A DNA stretch of 64,000 nucleotides, taken from positions 62,001 to 126,000 of the forward strand of contig CAWGOT010000014.1 in the NCBI GenBank assembly GCA_963824275.1, given 5' to 3'. The translations under genes were made by a program, and so were the position numbers. Within the stretch, counting starts at the first letter, position 1; each line of letters starts with the position of its first letter. Origin of the DNA: JANXQG01 sp963824275. GTDB lineage: Bacteria; Planctomycetota; Planctomycetia; Pirellulales; Thermoguttaceae. This document shows, piece by piece, positions 1 through 9,826 of the stretch. The notes under the pieces were generated by a model. That model searched no databases, was not told the DNA's origin, and was given only the letters and a program-made list of their open reading frames with translations.

Positions 1-13
1 ATTGCTCTTGTTG

Positions 14-1243
14 CTAGACCACGAGCATCGTCGATTCGGGATGATCCAGGCAGAGGAGCATCGTCAGATAGTCGCGAAGGTTGCGGGTCAGCAAGAAATG
101 GGCCCGCACGAACTCGTGGCCGGTCTGCCCCATCCGCTGCCGCTTGTCGGCGTAGCGCAACAGGTAGTGAATGCGGTAGGCGGCCCCGGCCGGCGAGTAG
201 ACCAGAAACCCCGTCTGGTAGTCGTGGACCTGCAGGGTAATGCCGCCGCAAGCGCCGCCGATCACGGGCTTGCCCTTCCATAAGGCCTCGGTGACCGTGA
301 GCCCAAAACCCTCCTTCAGCGACTTCTGCAAAACCACGGTTGCCGAGCGCTGCAGCGCATTGATGGTGCGGTGCGCATCGGGCGGCAGCATCAGCACCTT
401 CAGGTCGGTGTCGTCGCCCGCCAGGTCGCGGACCTCGCCCAGGACCTGAGCGCCTTCCGGATCGTCGTCCGCCGGACCCCCGGCCAAGGCCAACTGCATT
501 TTCGGGTAGTAGGGCTTCAGCAGCCGATAGGCCGCGATGACGCCCAAGGGGTCCTTGAAGCGATCGAAACGCGAGACCTGCACCAGCAGCGGACGCTCCG
601 GGTCGATGCCCAGCCGGACGAGCGTTTCCAGCCGCTCGCTCTCCGGGATCGCGCAGTTCTTGTCCGAGAGCGGATCGATGGAAGGCGGGATCAAGAACAT
701 GGGGCAGGCCAGTGGCCGCGCGAAGGCGGGCATCGAGAAGATCGCCGCGTCATAGCGGGAGACAGCCCTCTCCAGGTACTTCCACACGCCGCGGTTGGGT
801 CGCGAGGCGTCGATGTGGCAGCGCCAGATCCAGCGGGCCACCTGCCCCGGCGGCGTGAATTGCGGCAGGCAGATCGGCTGCGGGTCGTGCACGAAGACAA
901 TGTCCGCCGCCAGGTTCAGCCGCTGGGCGTTTTCCCGATTGACCTCGGCGTGCAGATCGAAGTCGCTTTTCTTGAGCGCTACCGGCAGACCCTGCAGGGC
1001 GTTGTGGAAGGCCTTCGTGACGCGATAGAAGTCGGGCGGACCGGTGATGACTTCCCAGCGGGCTTCGATCCCCAGCTCTTGCAGGAGCGGGACCATCCAG
1101 CCCAGGATCTCGGCCACGCCGCCGCCGGTCCGCGTGGAGTTGACGTGTACGATCCGCTTGCCGGCCAGCCGGCCTGCCAGCCGGCGGAGCCGCTCCACCT
1201 CCTGGTGGCCCACGATCTCTTCATAACGGTCCAGAAGTCTCAT
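14..1243 (-). CDS. treT: Trehalose synthase (glycosyltransferring, GT4 family)
   Basis: About 409 residues and uninterrupted. TreT-type enzymes make trehalose from an NDP-glucose and glucose. The N-terminal half has the TreT signature VHVNSTRTGGGVAEIL near residue 35, followed by FVHDPQP. The C-terminal half is a GT-B domain with the donor-site E-x7-E segment (EGFGLTVTEALWKG) near residue 310. I chose the ATG at 1243 because GAGGAG lies just upstream and because it overlaps the previous stop as ATGA; an ATG seven codons upstream is possible. It follows DUF5752, its usual partner, which supports the assignment. Sucrose-phosphate-synthase-like GT4 enzymes are the alternative. Confidence 0.88.
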   Translation of the reverse strand: MRLLDRYEEIVGHQEVERLRRLAGRLAGKRIVHVNSTRTGGGVAEILGWMVPLLQELGIEARWEVITGPPDFYRVTKAFHNALQGLPVALKKSDFDLHAEVNRENAQRLNLAADIVFVHDPQPICLPQFTPPGQVARWIWRCHIDASRPNRGVWKYLERAVSRYDAAIFSMPAFARPLACPMFLIPPSIDPLSDKNCAIPESERLETLVRLGIDPERPLLVQVSRFDRFKDPLGVIAAYRLLKPYYPKMQLALAGGPADDDPEGAQVLGEVRDLAGDDTDLKVLMLPPDAHRTINALQRSATVVLQKSLKEGFGLTVTEALWKGKPVIGGACGGITLQVHDYQTGFLVYSPAGAAYRIHYLLRYADKRQRMGQTGHEFVRAHFLLTRNLRDYLTMLLCLDHPESTMLVV

Positions 1244-1937
1244 GGAACGCTCCTCGGGCACCATGTACTCATGGTCGTTGGCGGGGCTTCCGCCGCGTAG
1301 CGCTGAAAGGCCTCGACGAGCGCCTCCCGCAGTTGGCTCAGTTTCAGGAAGTAGAAGTCGATTTCACGGATCGACGCCACCAATGAGGGATCGGCCCCGC
1401 AGTTCTGCAGCCACTGGGAAAAATCGTCCGATTGTCCGGCCGTGCGCCGCCGCGCGTCATGCACGTGGAAAAACAGCGACCGCGACGACATTCGCTGAAT
1501 GGCCTCCAGAAGGGCCGCCGGCGTTTCCACGCGCTCGCCGGTGTCGAAGGCGATCAGGTACGATCCGATCAAGTGCAGTTCCAGTCCCGGCCGGCACCAA
1601 GGCACATGGTCCAGGTCCCACAGGCGGTCCTCCATCAAATTGATCAGCGACCCGCGCAAGGTGGCGGTCGCCGGTTCCAGATACGGGTCGACCAGCCCCA
1701 TTTCTTCGCCCAGGACATTGTCGCCCAGGGCCGTCCAGCACCAGCGGGCCAGGTCATTGGGAAACTCGTGCAATTCGAAGTGGTCCTCCAGGCGCAGCGC
1801 ATCATGTGATGCTCCAGGACGGCGTCCGGCACGCCGCGGACCGCCTCAAGCAACTCGCGAAGGTTTGCGCAGACCCGACCGGTCGCATAGCGGACCAGGC
1901 TGCAATCCATGATGCAAAAGGGATCTGCGGTTTCCAT
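1240..1937 (-). CDS. DUF5752 family protein, frameshifted
   Basis: About 231 residues once one frameshift is allowed. The N-terminal part (CIMDCSLVRYATGR, then AVLEHHMMRC) and the rest (ELHEFPNDLARWCWTALGDN) lie in different frames that meet near 1800, and together form one continuous DUF5752-like protein. The family has no known activity but is commonly found next to trehalose synthase TreT, as here, where the stop overlaps the treT start by four bases. I chose the ATG at 1937; the segment between it and the stop of the preceding gene is only 34 bases, so it is probably in the same operon. The last codons fall inside a short palindromic repeat (1260-1275). Confidence 0.75.
1260..1275. repeat. 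Palindrome with TACT loop, copy 1
   Basis: Six-base arms ACCATG and CATGGT flank a TACT loop. The core and its flanks (CGGGC before, TCG..GGCGGG after) recur at 15570-15585 and 30352-30367. This copy spans the DUF5752/treT junction; read on the minus strand in one frame it gives the peptide DHEYMVPEE. Confidence 0.55.
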
Positions 1938-1971
1938 CGCACGTGCTTTCTTTCTCGCGAAACATTGACGC

Positions 1972-2319
1972 CTATTGGGGTTTGCGTTCTTCGGGCAGGT
2001 CCTTGCTGTCTGCAGGTTGCCGCAGACTGTCGTTCTTTTCGCCGGCAGGCGTTGTTGTTGACGGCGTCGGCGCATCGGGCGATGAGTTCCTCATCTCGTC
2101 GGCAGCCTTGTGCAAGGCATCGCCGGTCTTGTCGAGAATCTTGCCTCCGGCGTCTTGGGTCTTCTTGACCGCGTTCTCGGTCTTTTCCTGGAGTTCCTTC
2201 TTGTCGATCGTGATGCCGGTTTCATCCTTCGAGTTTTGGACGTGGAGAACGCCCGCCGCCGCCAGCGCTACGCCGACGACGACGAGGATTCCGATCGCTA
2301 CGATCAATACGCGAGTCAT
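1972..2319 (-). CDS. Small membrane-anchored hypothetical protein
   Basis: 115 residues. Residues 3-22 form one hydrophobic segment (VLIVAIGILVVVGVALAAAG), followed by a charged, Lys/Glu- and Thr/Pro-rich tail predicted to lie outside the membrane. A clear AAAGAGGAGAAGT ribosome site precedes the ATG at 2319; a longer upstream start lacks one. The first 30 residues (MTRV..VAI.IL...G....VL.V.N.K.ET...I) closely resemble the anchor of the next kinase gene (2394-3317), so one anchor appears to have been copied. No family recognised; likely part of the 3956-to-14 operon. Confidence 0.6.
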   Translation of the reverse strand: MTRVLIVAIGILVVVGVALAAAGVLHVQNSKDETGITIDKKELQEKTENAVKKTQDAGGKILDKTGDALHKAADEMRNSSPDAPTPSTTTPAGEKNDSLRQPADSKDLPEERKPQ

Positions 2320-2393
2320 GATACTTCTCCTCTTTTTCAAGGAGGTTGATGCGCTTTCAGTGCTAAATAGACGACTCATTCATGTTTTCTTAG

Positions 2394-3317
2394 TCAAGCA
2401 CTCGGGGTTGTCGAATTGCTCGCGACGGGGGCCGGGGCAAGTCCGCTGGCGGGGAACATGACCTGGAAGACGGTCCCCTTGCCGCGCTCGCTCGATACCC
2501 GGATCGCCCCCATGTGGTTACGGACAATGCTTTGGGCTGCCGCGAGCCCCATCCCACTACCCGAGGACTTCGTTGTAAAGTGTGGATCGAAGATCTGTGT
2601 CAAGGTCTGCTGATCCATGCCACAGCCGGTGTCAGCCACTTCCAAGCGGACGTAAAGCCCTTCTGCCAGATTGTGACAGGGACCGATGTTGGCCACGTCT
2701 TCGGCATTGCATTGGACCGTGCCCGTTGAGATCGAGATTGCGCCGCCCATGTCGCCGAGGGCCTCCGCGGCGTTGAGAACCAGGTTCATGATCAACTGGT
2801 GGATCTGCGAGGCGTTCGCCTGAATTTCCGGAAGCTCGGCAGCGAAATCATGCTTCAATGCGGCGTTCTTGGGGATCGATACTTCCAACAGTCTGCTCAA
2901 TTCCTTCACGGTCCGAGTGAGGTTTACGGGCTCGACGCTCAGCCTCTCGTTGCCCGAGTAGGCCAGAACCTGGCGTGTCAGTTCCGTAGCCCGCCGCACG
3001 GCTTTCTTGATCACCTCGATGTGCAGGTGCACTGGGTCGGCGGCAGGCAATTCTGCCAGCGCCAGGTCCGCATAGCCCATAATGCCGGCCAAAATGTTAT
3101 TCAAGTCGTGGGCGATTCGACTGGCCAGGAAGCCCAGACTTTCGAGTTTCTGGGCATGCAGGCGTTGCTGTTCCCGCTGCTGCGAAGTCGTTTCAGCCTC
3201 ATTGCCTATCGTGGCCTCAGTTTCAGCCTTGGCGTTTCGAACTTGGAGAACGCACGCCGCCACAAGCCCTCCGCCCAGGGCGAGGATCGCAATCGCCACC
3301 AGCATCACACGAGTCAT
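2394..3317 (-). CDS. Membrane-anchored sensor histidine kinase
   Basis: 307 residues, intact. One N-terminal membrane segment (residues 4-25) and a short coiled linker lead to a HisKA domain with the phosphoaccepting His at about residue 70 (ASRIAHDLNNILAGIMGY). The HATPase domain follows, with N box (LIMNLVLNAAEAL), G1 (ADTGCGMD), F (FDPHFTTK) and G2 (GSGMGLAA) motifs. The DLNN H-box is typical of the NtrB/HWE-like group of kinases lacking a separate sensor domain. The receiver at 3345-3721 lies 27 bases upstream in the same direction and is the obvious phosphotransfer partner. The start at 3317 has a GAGGA site and matches the start of the sister anchor gene. Confidence 0.8.
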   Translation of the reverse strand: MTRVMLVAIAILALGGGLVAACVLQVRNAKAETEATIGNEAETTSQQREQQRLHAQKLESLGFLASRIAHDLNNILAGIMGYADLALAELPAADPVHLHIEVIKKAVRRATELTRQVLAYSGNERLSVEPVNLTRTVKELSRLLEVSIPKNAALKHDFAAELPEIQANASQIHQLIMNLVLNAAEALGDMGGAISISTGTVQCNAEDVANIGPCHNLAEGLYVRLEVADTGCGMDQQTLTQIFDPHFTTKSSGSGMGLAAAQSIVRNHMGAIRVSSERGKGTVFQVMFPASGLAPAPVASNSTTPSA

Positions 3318-3344
3318 GATAATCCTCCTCTCTCGCAACGAGTT

Positions 3345-3721
3345 TCAGGTGGTTCCTTCCTTGGGCTCTTCAAGGACGCGAACGAGTTCGATTGGATCAA
3401 CCGGCTTGGCGAGCACGCGGTCGGCGCCCGCTTCCACGGCCAGGTAAACCGTTTCGATGTTGGTCGTGCCGGTCATGAACACATGGCGGGCTGAGGGCTG
3501 AGAGCCGCGAATGCGGCGGCAGACCTCGGCGCCGTCATGTCCCGGCCTTCGGTAGTCGAACACGATGGCATCGTAGGCGTTTTTCGAGCGAGCTCCAGCG
3601 CTTTCGAGCCGATCCAGGCGATGTCCGTCTGCCAATGTTTCGCAGACAACATGTTCGCCACGTACGTGCATCCTTCCTCGTCGTCGCCGACGACGAGGAT
3701 CTTGATTGTCTCGGTTGTCAT
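3345..3721 (-). CDS. Single-domain response regulator, frameshifted
   Basis: About 125 residues in two frames joined near 3583. The N-terminal half (IKILVVGDDEEGCTYVANML) gives the first receiver strand, with one of the usual acidic pair moved to GDDEE. The second half carries the phosphoacceptor Asp in IVFDYRRPGHDG, the Thr strand VFMTGTTN and the Lys in LAKPVDP. There is no output domain, so it probably acts by phosphotransfer or protein contact with the kinase encoded just downstream. Confidence 0.75.
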
Positions 3722-3785
3722 ATGCTTAACTCCCCGGTTGAATGTCCTCGCCCTCAAGTTTCTCGGACGAGCCTTCCGATCGGCG

Positions 3786-3956
3786 CTAAGTGACAGGCGG
3801 ACCGCGCAAGCCGAATAGAAGACTTATGACCAGCAGCACCAGAAAGATGAAGAAAAGGATCCTCGCGATGCCCGCTGCCGCCACGTACACCCTGGTAAAG
3901 CCGAAGACGCCGGCAATCAGGGCAATTATCAGGAAGACTAGCGCCCAATGTAACAT
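3786..3956 (-). CDS. DUF1328 small membrane protein
   Basis: 56 residues (MLHWALVFLIIALIAGVFGF... ending FGLRGPPVT). Two hydrophobic segments fill almost the whole protein, as in the DUF1328/YtjA family of tiny inner-membrane proteins often induced under stress. The ATG at 3956 follows AAGGGA. It is the first gene downstream of a strong sigma-54 promoter match at 4002-4018 and may lead the operon that ends in treT, although 64 bases separate it from the next gene. Confidence 0.8.
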   Translation of the reverse strand: MLHWALVFLIIALIAGVFGFTRVYVAAAGIARILFFIFLVLLVISLLFGLRGPPVT

Positions 3957-4001
3957 GATCGTGTCCCTTGTGAGTTGTCGTAGATCGATGTGAAAAAGAA
4001 C

Positions 4002-4018
4002 TGCACATACTGTGCCAA
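4002..4018 (-). promoter_or_regulatory. Sigma-54 (-24/-12) promoter match
   Basis: Minus strand TTGGCACAGTATGTGCA. The -24 half is a perfect TTGGCAC and GG and GC are separated by exactly ten bases; one position of the -12 half deviates. Predicted transcription start is near 3990, about 34 bases before the DUF1328 start codon. Confidence 0.65.
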
Positions 4019-4059
4019 TCCCGCGCGTGCCACGATTCCACGCTTCGACAGCCGAAAAG

Positions 4060-4118
4060 GCGACCTATCCCCGTCCGCAAGCGCGGCCGCGAATAGGTCG
4101 CGCTGGTCGTTAGACGAC
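4060..4118. other. Two inverted repeats downstream of the permease pair
   Basis: Arms GCGACCTAT (4060-4068) and ATAGGTCGC (4093-4101) form a perfect 9-bp dyad; GGTCGT/ACGACC at about 4104-4118 forms a second, tight hairpin. Both lie between the permease stop and the DUF1328 promoter. They could terminate the permease transcript, though no T-run follows, or be an activator site for the sigma-54 promoter. Confidence 0.35.
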
Positions 4119-4140
4119 CATTCCGGCAATTCGACTGATA

Positions 4141-5343
4141 TCATTTACGGATCGAGAGCGGTTCCTCGTCGATCTCTTGCGCTCTGGCAATCAGGGCCTC
4201 CAGCCGTTCCACAAGGCTCATCCACTCTCGGGGAGGGTCTTCGCGGAATTCCGCGCGGCTCGCAATTCCGCGATGCGCGCCTCCAGACCCGCCAAATCGG
4301 CAGCGGGAGGCCGCGCGGCGACCCGCGCGCTCAAGGTGCTCCAAGGCGGCTTGGGTTGCCACGGCGACCATGGGGCCCAGCAGCAACCCCAGGATCCCGC
4401 AGGTTTCCGCCAGGGCAATCACCGCCAGCACAATGAAGAGCGAATTGTAGCGCCGCCGGTTAAACAGCCGCGGCTCCAGGCACGTTTCCAGGATCGCAAA
4501 CACGAGTATCGTGAACAGCGCCGCCATGGCAAGGGGAATCAGCGCGTCGGGCCAGTCGAGGACCAAAGCGGGCAAATCGGCCAATGCCAGCGCCACCAGC
4601 GCAATGGCCGCGCCCAGCCACGGCAGCAGCCAACAGAATGCAGCGATCACGGCCAGTAGCGCGGGATAGCTCAGACCCAGCAGGTGGTAGCCGGCCCCGA
4701 GCAACACGCCGGCCAGGAGGCTTTGGGCAATCTCACTGCGGACGTAGGCGCCCAATTCCGTTTCCAGCATCCGCCACAGGTCGCGCGCCGAGGCGCGCTC
4801 GGGCAAGGGCAGGAGCGAGAGCCAAAACCGCTCGAAATACGCGCAATCGCTCGCCCAGTAGATGCTCAGGACGACTACCAGCACGATGTCGACCACCGCG
4901 CTTGCCGCGCCGAACGCTGTGCCCAGCACGAGGCGAACGGCCTGCCCGCCGTGGCGGCCGAGCAGCGCGGTCAGCAGTTCATCGGCGGGAGGCATTCTCA
5001 CGCCGGCGACATGCTCGATCCAAAGCACAGGCGACGAGTGTCGGGTGGAATACTCGTAGAGCTGCCTGAAGTCCTCCCCAGCCCGGCTTAGTTCGTCGCT
5101 CGCCAGATAACCCACTGCCACAGTGAGCACCGCAAGGACCAGAAAGCCCGCCGCATAAACCCCGGCCAAAGCCGCCGGCTTTGGCAGGCCGCGGCCGGCG
5201 AGGTGCTCGATCGGTGCCCGCACCGCGGCCGCCACGACGAGCGAGAGCAGGAAGATCAGCGTCGGCCCGCGGAACGTCCACAGGACCGCCAGCCCCAAGA
5301 GCGTTGCCACGACCAGCGCAGTTGTTTTCGCCAGGCCTTTCAT
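4141..5343 (-). CDS. AI-2E/PerM family transporter (second of a pair)
   Basis: 400 residues. Hydrophobic segments in the PerM arrangement (two at the N-terminus, a long soluble stretch, then a cluster from about residue 150) include the family stretch GLSYPALLAVIAAFCWLLPWLGA. The C-terminal coiled tail shows a compensating frameshift pair: between about 4325 and 4240 another frame reads ARIAELRAARNSAKTLPES, which fits better. The ATG overlaps the stop of the first permease as ATGA, so the two are translationally coupled. Substrate unknown; the family name comes from one autoinducer-2 exporter. Confidence 0.75.
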   Translation of the reverse strand: MKGLAKTTALVVATLLGLAVLWTFRGPTLIFLLSLVVAAAVRAPIEHLAGRGLPKPAALAGVYAAGFLVLAVLTVAVGYLASDELSRAGEDFRQLYEYSTRHSSPVLWIEHVAGVRMPPADELLTALLGRHGGQAVRLVLGTAFGAASAVVDIVLVVVLSIYWASDCAYFERFWLSLLPLPERASARDLWRMLETELGAYVRSEIAQSLLAGVLLGAGYHLLGLSYPALLAVIAAFCWLLPWLGAAIALVALALADLPALVLDWPDALIPLAMAALFTILVFAILETCLEPRLFNRRRYNSLFIVLAVIALAETCGILGLLLGPMVAVATQAALEHLERAGRRAASRCRFGGSGGAHRGIASRAEFREDPPREWMSLVERLEALIARAQEIDEEPLSIRK

Positions 5344-6594
5344 GGCGCGTCCTCCGTCTCGTCTTGGCCATCGCCCCGGCGGAGTTGCGCGTCCAGGTCG
5401 CGGGCGACGGCTTCGATTGCTTCCCGCAGATGGTCGGTCTTACCGGACGGGGTTTCGGCATTATCGCGCAGCCGTATGTCGCGCAGCAACTGCTGCGCGT
5501 CATAGCGCAGCACGCTCCGCGCGCCGCGTCCAAGCGGTTTTTGCGGCTCCGCTGCCACAGGGACAAGCAGGAAACGGTTCAACAACATTTGCACGATTGC
5601 CGCCAAGGGGATCGCCAGGACCGCTCCCGCCAGGCCGAGGACCGAGCCGAAGGCCGCGATCGCCAAGAGGGTCACCAGGGGATGCACGCCGACGGACTTG
5701 TCCATGATTCGCGGGACCAGGAGATAGCTTTCGGCCTGCTGCATGAGAACGGCGGCCCCCAGGACCCACGGCGTCTTGCCCGGCTCGGTCACGAGCGCGA
5801 CGCCCAGGGGTGGGATGGCCCCGAGGACCGGTCCCAGCACCGGCAGGGCTTCCATGACACCGGCGACAAGGCCCAACACGACGGCATAGCGAAGTCCCAG
5901 CAGGCCATAGGCAGCCGCTGCGATCGCGGCCATGGTCAGACAGACCAGGCCTTGACCGCGGAGATAGGCGCCGACCTTGACTTCGATTTCGGCGATCACG
6001 TCCCGCGCTCCGTCTCGTCGGGCGGCCGGCAGCAGCAACAATAGCCAGCGGACGGTCCGATCGCCCTGCAGGGACCAGTAGAACGCCAACAGCATGACGC
6101 CGCAGGCCACTAGGAGCGCGTGGGCCGCCGCCGCCAGGTACGAGGCCGTCTGGCCGACGGTCGCCAACGCCTGCTCCACTTCCGCCGGGGCCTTGCTCGA
6201 CACGAAGTCCGCCAGGATCCGCCGGGCGACCTTTGTCCAAAGAACGTCCCCCGCGCTGTCCAGCCATTGGCGGGCCTCTTGGCCGGCGGCGGGACCTCGG
6301 CCGCCAATCCCCTGACTTGATGGATCAGATAGGCGCGCCGGCGGTAACCGCTACTGCCACAACCAGGACGACGGATGCATATACGGCGACGACCGCGATA
6401 GATCGTCCGACGCCGCGTCGCTCCAGCGCCCCGATCATGGGCTCCAGCGCCGTGGCCAGCACGATGCCGATAAACAGCAGGAATAGCACGTCGCTCAGCA
6501 GGCAGGCGACGCCGAAGCCGGCCACGACGGCCGCCACGACCAAGGTGGCAGCGATAATTCGCCGCGGATCGCGGTCGAGGTGCAAGTTGGCCAT
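5340..6594 (-). CDS. AI-2E/PerM family transporter (first of a pair), frameshifted
   Basis: About 417 residues across at least two frameshifts. The first ~85 residues (MANLHLDRDPRR, then two membrane segments) end near 6340; a short connecting stretch is in another frame; the rest, from about 6230, is one frame containing the PerM core (GLVAGVMEALPVLGPVLGAIPPLGVAL) and a charged C-terminal tail. The ATG at 6594 fits the family start. Coupled by ATGA overlap to the second permease. Function beyond membrane transport cannot be assigned. Confidence 0.72.
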
Positions 6595-6673
6595 TCGCCC
6601 AGTCCTTTCCATGCTTCAATGCGCCCGGTCGCCCTACCCGGCTGGGTTCGCGTTAGGTTGAACTCCTGCCGCC

Positions 6674-8822
6674 TCACAACTCGTTCTCGGCCCGCGGCAC
6701 CTTGGAAAAAAACACGGCCATCGAGCACGGCTCCAGGCCATACGTCGTTCCCGCTGTAGCGGACGAAGTGCCGGCCGATTCCGGCCGAGCGGTGTCGAAG
6801 ACCAATACCCAAGGGTCGCCGTTGTCCGGCTTGGGAAACGTGAAGGGGATGGCGTTGGCGTGATCGGCGTTGAACATCAATAGCATGGTGTCGCCGAAGA
6901 TCGGTTCGCCGTGTTCGTCCACGTCGATCTCGCCGCCAAAGAGTTGCACGCCGAGGCAGCGCACGAAGGAATCCTTCCAGGCCTGGTCGTTCATTTCCTG
7001 GCCCGAAGGGTCGAGCCAGGAGATTTCGGGGGCTTCGGCGCCTTGGATCGCCTTGCCGTGAAAGAAACGGCGGCGGTGGAAGACGGGCTGCTCGTGGAAG
7101 ACGCGGACCACGCGGCGAACGAACTTCAAGAGGTCCGTCTTGCGTTCGTCCGGCTCCCAATGCAGCCACGTCAACTCGTTGTCGTGGCAGTACGCGTTGT
7201 TGTTGCCCCGCTGCGTGCGGCCGATCTCGTCTCCGGCCTGGAGCATGGGCACGCCTTGGGAGAGGAGCAACGTTGCCAGGATGCTCCGGATTTTCTTTTC
7301 CCGCAAGCGGTTGACGGCCGGATCGTCGGTCGGCCCTTCGCATCCGCAATTCCAACTGTGGTTGTTGTTGTCGCCGTCGCGATTGTCCTCGCCGTTGTCC
7401 TGTTGTGCTTCGCGTCGTAGGAGACCAGGTCGTTCAACGTGAAGCCGTCGTGGCAGGTCACGAAATTGATGCTGGCGTGCGGCCGGCGGCCGCTCCATTC
7501 GTAGAGATCGCTGGAGCCGGTGAACCGCGTGGCGAACTCCGAGACCATGCCGCCGTCGCCTTTCCAGAACTTGCGGATCGAGTCGCGGTACCTGCCGTTC
7601 CACTCCGACCACAAGGCCGGAAAGTTGCCCACCAGGTAGCCCCCTTGGCCCAAGTCCCACGGCTCGGCAATCAACTTCACCTGGGAGAGCACCGGGTCCT
7701 GATGAATGATGTCGAAGAATCCGCCCAGCATGTTCACCTCGTACAATTCGCGGGCCAGCGTCGACGCCAGATCGAAGCGAAACCCGTCAACGTGCATCGT
7801 CAGCACCCAATAGCGAAGGCTGTCGACAATCAGTTGCAGGACGTGCGGGTTCTGCATGCGAAAGGTGTTGCCGCAGCCGGTGAAGTCCACGTAGTATCGC
7901 GGGTCCTTCTCGGAGAGGCGGTAATAGGAAGCGTTGTCGATGCCGCGGAAAGAGAGCGTCGGCCCCATGTGGTTGCCTTCGGCCGTGTGGTTATAGACCA
8001 CGTCGAGGATGACCTCGATGCCGTTGCTGTGCATGGTCTTGACCATGGTCTTGAACTCGCGGACCGTATTTTGAGCGACGGGCGTGGAGGAATACTCCAA
8101 TTCGGGCGCAAAGAACGCCAGCGTATTGTAGCCCCAGTAGTTCGTCAGTCCCCGATCGACGAGCTGGCGGTCGTCCACGTGGTCTTGGACGGGCAGCAAT
8201 TCGATGGCGGTAATCCCCAGTTCGCGGAGGTAGCGGACGATCGCCTCGGAGCCCAAGCCCGGCATAGGTGCCGCGGAGTTTCTCGGGCACCTCGGGGTGC
8301 AGTTGGTGAAGCCTTTGACGTGCATCTCGTAGATGATGGTCTTGTTCCAGGGGGTTTGTGGCGGGCGGTCGTCGCCCCAGGTAAAGGCCTCGTCGATGAC
8401 GGCCGCCAGCGGCGCGCAGGGAGCGCTGTCGCGCTCGTCGAACGACATGTCGCCCTTCGCATCGCCGAGCTTGTAACCCCAGACGTTGTCCGACCATTTG
8501 GTCTCCGCGCAATCCCCTTTGCGTAAGGATCCAGCAGCACCTTGTTGGGATTGAAGCGATGCCCCTTCGCCGGCTCATAGGGTCCATGGACCCGGTACCC
8601 GTACACCTGGTCCGGCAACAGGTCGGGCAGGTAGCAGTGCCAGACGAGATCGGTGCTTTCGGCCAGCGGGACGCGGCAGCTTTCTTGTTCGGCGTCCGGC
8701 GAGTCGAACAGGCACAACTCGACCTTCGTCGCGTTCTCCGAATACAACGCGAAGTTTACGCCGCTGCCGTTCCATGTCGCTCCCAGCGGATAGGGCCGCC
8801 CGGGCCACACTCGCATCTTCAT
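6674..8822 (-). CDS. glgX: Glycogen debranching enzyme GlgX (GH13), frameshifted
   Basis: About 715 residues with roughly four frameshifts (near 8480, 8305, 8255 and 7400). A CBM48 N-terminus (YPLGATWNGSGVNFALYSENA) precedes the GH13 barrel: VILDVVYNHTAEGN, catalytic nucleophile Asp in VDGFRFDLAS, acid/base Glu in LIAEPWDLG and the third Asp in VTCHDGFTLNDLVSY. The asparagine-rich insert around DNNNHSWNCGCEG is typical of GlgX and isoamylase. It hydrolyses alpha-1,6 branches of glycogen or limit dextrin, giving linear maltodextrin that TreY and TreZ could use. Start ATG at 8822 lies 16 bases after the DksA-like gene, so the two are probably cotranscribed. Confidence 0.88.
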
Positions 8823-8838
8823 AGTTGCGTTCCCGACT

Positions 8839-9366
8839 TCATACGACTTGCTCTTGCCGCGCGGCGCAGTGTACGCAACGCGTCGCGTAGGGAATGGCCT
8901 CGAGGCGATCCTGCGGAATCCGCCCGCCGCATTCCAGGCAACGGCCGTAGTTTCCTTCACCCATGCGATCGAGCGCCACATCGATTTGCTCTAAGGTTGC
9001 GGCCGCACTACCAAGCAGGCCCACCGCCAGGTCTTGCTTCACGATTTCGCTGGCGCAGTCCACTGAATCTAAGGTGTTGGTGGCCGTCTCGGGGCCCTCG
9101 CTGAGAGTCCGTTCCGCCTCTCCGATCACGTCTCCCCGCAAGCGAGCACGCAGCGCCAGCAATGCAAGGCGCCGCTCTTCCATTCGAAGCGGCTGCGGCC
9201 CCATCATTCCCCCGGCTGCCCGAACCGACTGGCGGTCGCCCGCCTGGCCAGATTGAGCGCGGCCGCGCAAGCGCTCAAGCAATCGGCCGTCGATCGGTCT
9301 TTGCCATTTCTCCTTCGCGTTGCCGTTAAGTGGCGCCCCCTGTCTTGCAGTAGATTGCCGGTTCAT
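8839..9366 (-). CDS. DksA/TraR-type C4 zinc-finger protein
   Basis: 175 residues. The C-terminus has the TraR/DksA finger: CLECGGRIPQDRLEAIPYAT followed by CVHC, i.e. CxxC-x17-CxxC, preceded by a helical stretch with EIVKQDLAVGLLGS and IDVALDRMGEGNYGRC. DksA-like proteins bind RNA polymerase near its secondary channel and modulate stress transcription. The N-terminal 70 residues are basic and unlike DksA. The ATG at 9366 follows GAGGAAAGG. Next to glgX, suggesting control or coexpression of glycogen breakdown. Confidence 0.72.
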   Translation of the reverse strand: MNRQSTARQGAPLNGNAKEKWQRPIDGRLLERLRGRAQSGQAGDRQSVRAAGGMMGPQPLRMEERRLALLALRARLRGDVIGEAERTLSEGPETATNTLDSVDCASEIVKQDLAVGLLGSAAATLEQIDVALDRMGEGNYGRCLECGGRIPQDRLEAIPYATRCVHCAARQEQVV

Positions 9367-9826
9367 CTTCTTTCCTTTCCTCGGTGTTGTGGTTGGATGT
9401 GAAAGGGTCGGTCGACCCTCGGTCTTGGTTGTGTGTGTTACGCGAGTGAAGACCGATATTTCCCTCCAGGGCGTTCGATTGCTAGAGCAAATCGCGCCGT
9501 TTATCGCGCGGTAAGAATTGCAGAGGCGGGCAGGGAAGTTGTCTTCGACGGATCGGATTCTGCGCCGCCCACGGAGACGCGGCGTTGGCTCTGCGCGACT
9601 CGAGATCGTTGTCGATACGGGGCCGGGTGAGCACATGCCTGAGCTTCAAAAGGCCATAGTGAGTGTGATTCAGCCAAAACGGTCGTCATCGATGGTCTAT
9701 TACGCGGGGCCTGCTTTAGAACGAACCATTATGGCTGTTCTGGTTTTAGGAGGCGTTTTGATTGGCACTGCCCAAAGCGGAACTCCAGCAAACGCGTCTT
9801 GCAGATGATCCTTCGTGGCGGCACGT
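9367..9826. other. Gene-free interval
   Basis: 460 bases between two minus-strand genes. No convincing coding frame, sigma-54 site or terminator was found. It should carry the promoter of the DksA-like/glgX pair, but no clear -35/-10 pair stands out. Confidence 0.4.

Noticed and set aside
371..1300. 309-codon plus-strand frame opposite treT
   Set aside because: No family similarity; the minus-strand TreT frame is intact and carries all motifs.
9518..9808. 96-codon plus-strand frame in the gap after the DksA-like gene
   Set aside because: No ribosome site, no membrane or domain pattern, biased by G+C only.
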